Positions 26,754 through 34,000 of a stretch of 45,822 bases of DNA are shown here, piece after piece. Under the pieces are notes generated by a model. That model ran no database searches. It was given only the letters and a program-made list of their open reading frames with translations, and was not told the origin of the DNA. This stretch comes from a virus. The position numbers were made by a program, and so were the translations under genes. The stretch covers positions 1 through 45,822 of the IMG/VR virus record IMGVR_UViG_3300047388_000181; one strand, given 5' to 3'. How positions within the stretch are numbered: the first letter of the stretch is position 1; each line of letters begins with the position of its first letter.

Positions 26754-27201
26754 CGCACCCGTCTGTCATATCCCGACCAACCAGTCGATCACGGACCAAC
26801 CGCGCGCAGCGCGGTTCCCACCCATCCCTCCGGTGGTCGACCTCAAGAGCGCGATAGTGGCGATCAACTCGATACACATGATCATCCAACAGATCACCGG
26901 GCAAATACCTCCGTCCGGGGCGCAGGGGGCTGCGGGCAGTATCGGGTCGCGCGGGGCGCAGGGTGCGAACGGCGGCGGTTCACAGGGTGAGCAGGGTTCG
27001 CCCGGTAAAGCCGGTACACCGGGTGCGAGCGGCAAATCGCCAAAAAAGGGTCGGTTTGTCGAGACCCAGCGCACCACGAGCAACGTCAAAATCTATCAGG
27101 ATAATGACAGCACCAGCGACAACTGGGTCGAGATCGAGCGGATCAACAAGGTGGTGTGGACAGACCAAGTCACCGGCGAGCTGATCGTCTGGTCCAGATA
27201 A
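26746..27201 (+). CDS. Collagen-like protein 8 (short, atypical)
   Basis: This 151-residue protein starts at GTG 26746, overlapping the tail gene by 8 bp. The N-terminal part (PPVVDLKSAIVAINSIHMIIQQITG) is a helical head, followed by about 45 residues of triplets that differ from the other fibres (GAQ, GEQ, GSP, GKA rather than GPT). The C-terminal domain is a short beta part (KGRFVETQRTTSNVKIYQDND through VTGELIVWSR). It may be a distal tail spike or plug. The different triplet composition suggests a separate origin. Confidence 0.7.
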   Translation: MSNAPVCHIPTNQSITDQPRAARFPPIPPVVDLKSAIVAINSIHMIIQQITGQIPPSGAQGAAGSIGSRGAQGANGGGSQGEQGSPGKAGTPGASGKSPKKGRFVETQRTTSNVKIYQDNDSTSDNWVEIERINKVVWTDQVTGELIVWSR

Positions 27202-27261
27202 TAACGGATCGTTTACGTCTACAGGGCCTACCAATAGGGCTAATCAAGGGGTCAGGCCATC

Positions 27262-28716
27262 ATGGCGAGCAGCAGCTCTAATTCTTCCAGTAATCAATCG
27301 AGTTCATCCTCGTTTATTCCGAATTACCCGCAGTCCTCACTACTGCAGTCGATCGCGCAGTACGCGAGCAACTTGGGTGACGCGACTTATAACTGGGGTC
27401 AGCAGCAGTACGCCAAGACGTCCGCCATCTCTGACCAGAACATCAACAGCTACCTGACGACATCCGCGCAGGCGCTGGCGAACTCGCAGAACGACGAGCA
27501 GCGCTACCGGACGCTGTTCCAGCCTCAAGAAAACAGCCTCGTTCAGGACGCGAATAGCTACAACTCGAACGCTCGTCAGCAGTATGAGATGGGCCGTGCG
27601 GAGAGCCAGACTGGCGAGGCGATGGACGCCGCGCGTAAGAACCATGCTCAGAACCTGCAGGCGTACGGTATTGACCCGTCTTCGGGTCGCTACGACGAGC
27701 TTGATCGGGCGGATCAGCTCGCCAAGTCGGCGGCACAAGCCGGCGCAGGGCAGCAGGCATATCAGAACACAGCAGCTACCGGCCGTCAGTTGCGTGCAGA
27801 CGCTATCCAAGTCGGCGCACGCTATCCCGGTCAGATCACCAACGAGCAAAACACGGCCCTCCAGGGCTATGCGGGCGCGGAGAACTCCAACCTCGCCAAC
27901 GCGAATACTGGTGTCGCCCTCAACCAAGCGGCGAACCCGTATCTGACGACAGCGTCGAGCCTGAAGTATCCCCCGCTTGGGTCTACCAGTCAATCCTCTG
28001 GTCAGAGCGCTGGCGGCAGCTCAAGCACTGATCCTGCGCAGCAGCCGAAAGACCAGTCGCAGGGGAAAGACCAGTCGCAACCTTCTGGTGGCGGCGGTAG
28101 TGGTAGCGGCTACGGCGGTGGCGGTTCGGGTACCGGTGCCAGCGTTAGCGGGGCTGGCCCCGCAGAAGAAGGTGGCGGTAGTGGTGGCGACGGGAGCGTA
28201 TTCGATACTGGCTCGGGCACTGACTACACTGGCGCTGACAGCTATCCGTTCTCGGACGCGTCCGGTAGCGGTGATCCGTCCGGCAATAACGGTGACCTCG
28301 GAGCTTACAGCGACAGCAGTTACGCCCCAAGCGACGGTAGCGTCTTCGATACTGGGTCGGGCAGCGATTACACCAATGCTGGTAGCGGCGGCTACGGCGG
28401 CTTCGATTATGGTGGCTCCGCTGGTGGCGATGGTACCTTCGATGGCGGTGGCGACAGCGGCGGGGACTACGCACAGGGCGGTTCGGTCCATGTTCTGAAC
28501 CGCCAAGCAGGCGGACAGGTCCCCGCGGGCGCGTCCCCTTCTGGCGGACAGCAGACCGATGACATCCACGCCAATCTGAACGCCAACGAGTTCGTCATTC
28601 CGAAAGACGTCGCGCTGTGGAAGGGACAGGAGTTCTTCCAAAAGCTGATCTCCGACGCGCGCAAGAACAACGCCATGGCTGCGGCCAAGCCGGCCATGCA
28701 TAGGGGTCAACAATGA
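27262..28716 (+). CDS. Internal/ejection-type virion protein A, Gly/Ser-rich
   Basis: This 484-residue protein has a Ser/Asn-rich start, a long helical region rich in Gln, Ala and Asn (about residues 30-230), a Gly/Ser/Asp-rich disordered region (about 240-405) with a repeated DGSVFDTGSG(T/S)DYT unit, and a conserved-looking C-terminal domain. The last has RQAGGQVPAGASPSGGQQTDDIHANLNANEFVIPKDVALWKGQEFFQKLI, a pattern I recall from the C-termini of phage structural or ejection proteins. It precedes two larger proteins of the same class and is coupled to the next gene by ATGA. Role is inferred from position. Confidence 0.6.
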   Translation: MASSSSNSSSNQSSSSSFIPNYPQSSLLQSIAQYASNLGDATYNWGQQQYAKTSAISDQNINSYLTTSAQALANSQNDEQRYRTLFQPQENSLVQDANSYNSNARQQYEMGRAESQTGEAMDAARKNHAQNLQAYGIDPSSGRYDELDRADQLAKSAAQAGAGQQAYQNTAATGRQLRADAIQVGARYPGQITNEQNTALQGYAGAENSNLANANTGVALNQAANPYLTTASSLKYPPLGSTSQSSGQSAGGSSSTDPAQQPKDQSQGKDQSQPSGGGGSGSGYGGGGSGTGASVSGAGPAEEGGGSGGDGSVFDTGSGTDYTGADSYPFSDASGSGDPSGNNGDLGAYSDSSYAPSDGSVFDTGSGSDYTNAGSGGYGGFDYGGSAGGDGTFDGGGDSGGDYAQGGSVHVLNRQAGGQVPAGASPSGGQQTDDIHANLNANEFVIPKDVALWKGQEFFQKLISDARKNNAMAAAKPAMHRGQQ

Positions 28717-30989
28717 AGGACGACGATTTCCGACACGAGGAAGGCGCCATCGATGACCGCCGTGATGACACCCCCGCGCGCGGCGCCGCGCGCGGCCTAG
28801 CCGAAGGTATCCGCACGCAAGCATCGCATGCATGGGAAGGTGACGACGACTACAGGAACGGCCCCGAAGTCCCAGGGTCCGATCTAGGTAATCAAGCCGG
28901 GCTGAGCAATCTACCCAAACCCAAGAAGAGCTACGCAGCAGGTGGCACCGTGACCCCAGACCAGATACTACTTGGCGCGCCGACGACGCAGCGCGACAAT
29001 ATGGGCAACGCGGTTAACCCGATGATGTCGGCCGAGAGCGGCGGGACACAGTCGGGCAACGCGTCGCCTTTCTCCAGCAGCATGTCCCTTGCCGAGGGCG
29101 GGGCGATCCCGGATGGAGATGGCGATGACGATGGTGATAGCAGCGGTAGCGGTGATACTGACAGCGATAGCGGCGGTCTGGGCGGAGAGACGCCGGACCA
29201 GGGCGCGCCCAACGGCACCGAACAAGATAGCACGACGCAGGCGTTCTCTACGGCGCTGAAGGCGGTCAATGCTGGCCTGATGTATGGCCGGCAGAAGCAT
29301 GGCTTGCCGACCGGTAATGACCAGAGCCAAGGCCAGGACAAGAGCGGCGCTATCCCCGACGATAACACCGACGATAGCGGCGATGAGAGCGACGCAGCGC
29401 CGGCCTTCGCCGAAGGTGGCGCGGTACCAGACGACAACGACGTCGTCGAGCGCACCCCAGAGACCGGTGAGAATTCCGGTGGCGCGGACCAGGGCGAGGC
29501 TTGGAGCCCGAACGCTCCGGATAATTCCGGTGCGGCGCCCGTCGACGCGGCGCCGCAGGCTGGCGCCATTCCGGATGACAACTCCGGCGCAGCGCCCGTC
29601 GACGCCGCCGATCCCCAGGAACAGAATAAGGCGCAGCAGACCCCGCTCGCGTACCTCATGGGTGCCGACGGTGTCGCGCCGCAAGTGTTGGACCACTACA
29701 AGTCCGACACGAACGGGACCGAGGCAGACCGCAATCTTCAGGCCGTCGACAAGGCTTATCAGGACGGCGGCGACCAGGGCGCGTTTGGCGTGATCCAGGC
29801 GCTGCGGCAGAAGTTCGACCGGTTCATGAACCACGGGCGCGCCGCGCTCAATCAGGGCGACATGGCGAACGCGGCGAAGAGCGCCACGCAGGCGATGGAC
29901 AACTTGCCCGATGGTAAGAACGTTGTATTCCAGCCAACCAAGGATGGACTGGTGGCTAGGATACACGGCGGCAGCGAGCAGCCGAACACGGTACCACTTT
30001 CGGCTGCCGCTGCCGATGCCTTCATGAACACCGGCAAGTTGGGGCAGTTCGACGGTCTCTTGGAGAACGGCGTCAATACCGCCATGAAGGCAGCGACCAG
30101 CACGCCAGCCGCGCCCGCGGCGCCACAACTTCAGACCGGCACCGGTTACATGGGGAAGAACGGCCTCGACAAGGTGCGAGGACTGAACAACGCCGCGTCT
30201 CAAGTCAACGCAGTCGGTCGGTCGGGTGGGCAGGGTGCAGCGCAAGCCCCGCAACCGGGAGGTGCGGGTCCTAACTCAGAAGCAGATCGTTCCGTCAAGA
30301 TGGGTCACGACGTCACGCTCCTTCGTGCGTCAGACAAATACAAGCGGCTACATCCAAACAGCGACACGCCCGAGAACCTCAACGCGCAGGTTCGCGTGAT
30401 GTCCCCGAACGACCGGGTCAGGACGTTCCAGAACGGTAACAAGATCAGCGACACCGGCGAGGACGTCATCAACGGCAAGAAGGGGCGCGGTAGCAGCGGC
30501 AGCGGGCAAGCCGGTATCGAGCGTGAGAAGCTGAAGCAGGACGCATTGAACGAGCGCGAGAAGATGCGCTTCGAGCATAACACCACCCGCGACACGGCGC
30601 GTAATAGTGCACGGACTACCCTGGAGCAGCAGAAGGCGATGGCCGCCATTGACAGGCTGTCGCGCGGTAGCGACGACAAGCGCATGCAAGAGCTGGCGAA
30701 GACGGCGCGTACTGTGATCTCCAATCCGAACTTCGGCATGCAGACCGATGAGCAGCGGAACGCGATCTACAAGCAGTTCGGCATCGACAAGATGATGCAA
30801 CAGGGTACTGGGCCGTCCCAGCAGCAAGCACCACAACAGCGAGCGCCACAGCAGGCACCGGCGCAGCAACAGCCAGCGCAGCAGCAAGCACCACAACAGC
30901 GTCCTGCGAACGTCCCCCAAGGGGCGAAGCAGTACAACGGTAAATGGTATACTCGCGGACCGAACGGTGAAGCGGTACCGGTACAATAA
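28713..30989 (+). CDS. Internal/ejection-type virion protein B
   Basis: This 758-residue protein begins with charged sequence (MKDDDFRHEEGAIDDRRDD). It then has long acidic low-complexity stretches with repeated GAIPDDNSGAAPVDAA-like units and YAAGG/LAEGG/FAEGG motifs. A helical middle (about 330-480), a charged coiled coil (about 600-690) and a Gln/Ala/Pro-rich region with direct DNA repeats (30819-30902) follow, ending QYNGKWYTRGPNGEAVPVQ. It is coupled to the gene before and lies just before the 1896-residue protein, as internal core proteins do in podoviruses. No enzymatic motif is seen. Confidence 0.55.
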   Translation: MKDDDFRHEEGAIDDRRDDTPARGAARGLAEGIRTQASHAWEGDDDYRNGPEVPGSDLGNQAGLSNLPKPKKSYAAGGTVTPDQILLGAPTTQRDNMGNAVNPMMSAESGGTQSGNASPFSSSMSLAEGGAIPDGDGDDDGDSSGSGDTDSDSGGLGGETPDQGAPNGTEQDSTTQAFSTALKAVNAGLMYGRQKHGLPTGNDQSQGQDKSGAIPDDNTDDSGDESDAAPAFAEGGAVPDDNDVVERTPETGENSGGADQGEAWSPNAPDNSGAAPVDAAPQAGAIPDDNSGAAPVDAADPQEQNKAQQTPLAYLMGADGVAPQVLDHYKSDTNGTEADRNLQAVDKAYQDGGDQGAFGVIQALRQKFDRFMNHGRAALNQGDMANAAKSATQAMDNLPDGKNVVFQPTKDGLVARIHGGSEQPNTVPLSAAAADAFMNTGKLGQFDGLLENGVNTAMKAATSTPAAPAAPQLQTGTGYMGKNGLDKVRGLNNAASQVNAVGRSGGQGAAQAPQPGGAGPNSEADRSVKMGHDVTLLRASDKYKRLHPNSDTPENLNAQVRVMSPNDRVRTFQNGNKISDTGEDVINGKKGRGSSGSGQAGIEREKLKQDALNEREKMRFEHNTTRDTARNSARTTLEQQKAMAAIDRLSRGSDDKRMQELAKTARTVISNPNFGMQTDEQRNAIYKQFGIDKMMQQGTGPSQQQAPQQRAPQQAPAQQQPAQQQAPQQRPANVPQGAKQYNGKWYTRGPNGEAVPVQ

Positions 30990-31000
30990 GAAGAGCCAAA

Positions 31001-34000
31001 ATGGCCGACGAGACCGACGCACCGCTCATGTTCGACGATATCCCGTCGTTCGACGACATGCCCGACGCCCCGACGCAACCACAGGCGTCGGGTGCTTCGT
31101 CGAGCCCGTTGATGTTCGACGACATTCCGTCGTTCGACGACATGAAGGACGAGAACCGCCCACAAGCCGAAGGGCAGGTGGGTACGTTCGCACGTGAGGC
31201 GGCGCACGCCGCTCTCCCCGCTGCCGGCGGTATGCTGGCAGCTGGTGCAGCTGGTGCCCTTGGCGGCGCAGCGCTTGGTCCTGTCGGCGCTATCGCTGGT
31301 GGCATCGGCGGCATGATCATCGGCTCGATGGCGACGGACAAGGCGCAGCAGTGGTCGCTCGAACAACTCGGGATGGACGACAGCGCGCAGCGCGCAGCTA
31401 ACGCAGAAGAGAACCCATATACAGCGTTCGCCGGTGGGCTCGCCCCCGCCGTCGCCACCATGAGCCCGGTGAAAGGCCTTCAAGCCGCTCAACGCGGCAT
31501 CGGTGCCGGCATGATGGGCGGCTTCGAAGCCGGTCAGGAGTATCTGCAAGAAGGCAAGGTCGACCCGCTCAAAGTCGCGGGTGCGGCCACGGTCGGCGCC
31601 GTGCTACCGCAAGCGAACCGCGCGGGTGAAGCGCTCATGGGCGCAGGCGCGCGCGTCGCAGGACGTCCCAACGCTCATGCGAACCCCGCTGCCGAACCCG
31701 TTCAGGATGAAGCTGCGTCCTCGCAGCAGCCCACCGTCACCGGTGACAACTCGCTTGCGCAGCCCGCGCCGAGCAACGACGGCGACACGATAGGTAACCC
31801 GCAGTCGCGATCGACGACGGGCGACATCGGGCGCGACCAGACCAAGGGCAAGTCCGCGCCGGACGCAGAGGGTAACTCGCTCACTCAGGGTGAGACGGAC
31901 CCGACTATCCGCACGGCTATGGAGAGCTGGCTAGGCGAGGAGCCGGGCGGTGGCAAGCCAGAGCCCCAGATCACGGCATCGGAGCCTGACCTGCCGATCC
32001 ATACGGGTATCGAGGAGGCGCATCAGCAGGCTGTAGCCGCCGCGGCGCCGCAAGAACGCATACACACGGGCATCGAGGGAGCAGCCGCTTCGCAAGCACC
32101 CCAGGCGGCCGCCCCGACCACCGTGGGCGAGTTCAAGACATCGAAGGGCTCGCAGTACCAGCTTCACGAAGACGGCTCTACGACCCGTAACAAGTCCGTG
32201 CACCCCGAACACCCAGGCGACGAAGGCCCCAAACCGAAATCGGAGAAGACCTACTACCTTACAGGGGAGCAAGCACGTGCATTGGCACCGCCGCAGGGCA
32301 AATTCCGTATCATCGATCACGGCAATGGCACGCTGTCCACTGCTACGCCGTCTAGCGGCGATCGTTGGGGCATTGCGTCTAGCCAACGCGGCGTTGGTCC
32401 TGTCGAGACGCAGCCGCAACACGGCCTCCACCCGCTCGAACTCTGGGCCGGGTCCGTCAGCAAGCAAGGCGACCGCGGCTACAACGCCGCCCACTTCGGT
32501 AACGAAGTCACCGAGATCAATGGAAGAGCTAGAGAAGAAGCTGTACCGGGCGGAGAAAGCCGCCCTCAAGAAGAAGTAGCGCCCGCTCCCGTCGCGGAAC
32601 ACGTGCCGGCGTTCGATGCGATCCCCGAGACCGCCACCGAGGGCGTGAAGCCGACCCGAGCAACTGATGCGATAGTTGGCTATCACGGCTCTCGTGACGT
32701 TATGGACAAGTTCGATCCGTCGAAGACGCGTCTGGACAGAGGCGTGTTCTTCGCTGAGCACCCAGAGGTAGCATCCAAGTTCGCTGAAGGGCGTGCCGTC
32801 GATGGCGACCCTGCTCGTATTTATGGTGACGACACGCCGCAAGAGATTGTGCGGTGGGTGGAGGAGCACGCTGGCGCTTCAGAGGCCAAGCGCATCAAGG
32901 CACTCATTGACGAGGCTGAGCGCCTTGACTGGGACAAGAACAACGACAAAAAGAGCGCTCTGTCCGAGACCATCAATGCTGAGCTGACTAAGCTGACTGG
33001 CCTCGATCAGTCGTTTGGCGACAGCAGCCCTAACGTAACGATGGCTCGCATCAACCTTGGCAAAAACCACAAGGTTGATATGGGGGGCAAGTTCGACTGG
33101 GGTAAAGAGGGAGAAGCCCTCGCTCATGCCCGCCGGAACGGGTTCGACAGTGTCACGTTCACAAACACAGGTGAGAAGGGTAACTACCACTCGATCCTGA
33201 ACCGGGACAACATACACCCGTATTACGACGCCAACACGACAATCCCCGAGACCGCCACCGAGGGCGTCAAACCGGAGCCGAAGGTCGTTACCGCGGCGGT
33301 AACGAAAATGCGCGAGAACGGCGTCCCCGAGGACGCCATAGCGAAGTTCAACGCACTCGACCCGTCCGCAAAGATCGCCGAGGCATCAAAATACGTCAAC
33401 GGCCGGAAGAACCCCGGCGAGATGGCGCGCCCGGATCGCATCCGCAGCGGGGCGCCCGTAGTCGAGGGCATCAAGACCGACGAGGGCAAGCCGGTCACCG
33501 CACGGGATAAGGCCGACGCAGCGCGCAAGAGCGCCGACGTCAAGACGATGAACGACGCCCACGAGGCACTCGGCAAGATCGAGGTACCGACCACACCCGA
33601 GGAGAAGGCAGCCCTGAAGGCGCGCCTGCAGACGTTCCTCGATGCCACCAAGGGGGTGACTTACAAGCCCGCCCTGAAGCACGAGCCCTACGTGATCCAG
33701 CGCGCCGCTAAGAAGCTCCTTACGGCGAAGAACCCGAGCGAGAAGAGCTGGAACACGTTTGTGTCCGACGCCCTCGTGGGGGATGAGGCGCGCGCCACGC
33801 AGCGCATCGAGGCTGACATCGGCCGCAACAAGCGCTCTGGCGACGAAGCGATCACCGGCGCCGAGGCGAAGCTCGCAGAACACAACGACGTCGAGGACGT
33901 CGCGATCGAGAACGTGAACCTTGAGCGCGCCACACGGGCCATCAAGGAGCTGGATCAATACTTCCGCGGCGACAGAGAGCGTGAGGACCTGTCCGCGAAG

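Noticed and set aside
28968-30254. 428-codon minus-strand frame
   Set aside because: Shadow of the low-complexity plus-strand gene at 28713. No motif or ribosome site was found.
30819-30902. CAGCAGCAAGCACC direct repeats as a regulatory element
   Set aside because: They encode an ordinary Gln/Ala/Pro-rich linker in the virion protein and show no dyad symmetry.
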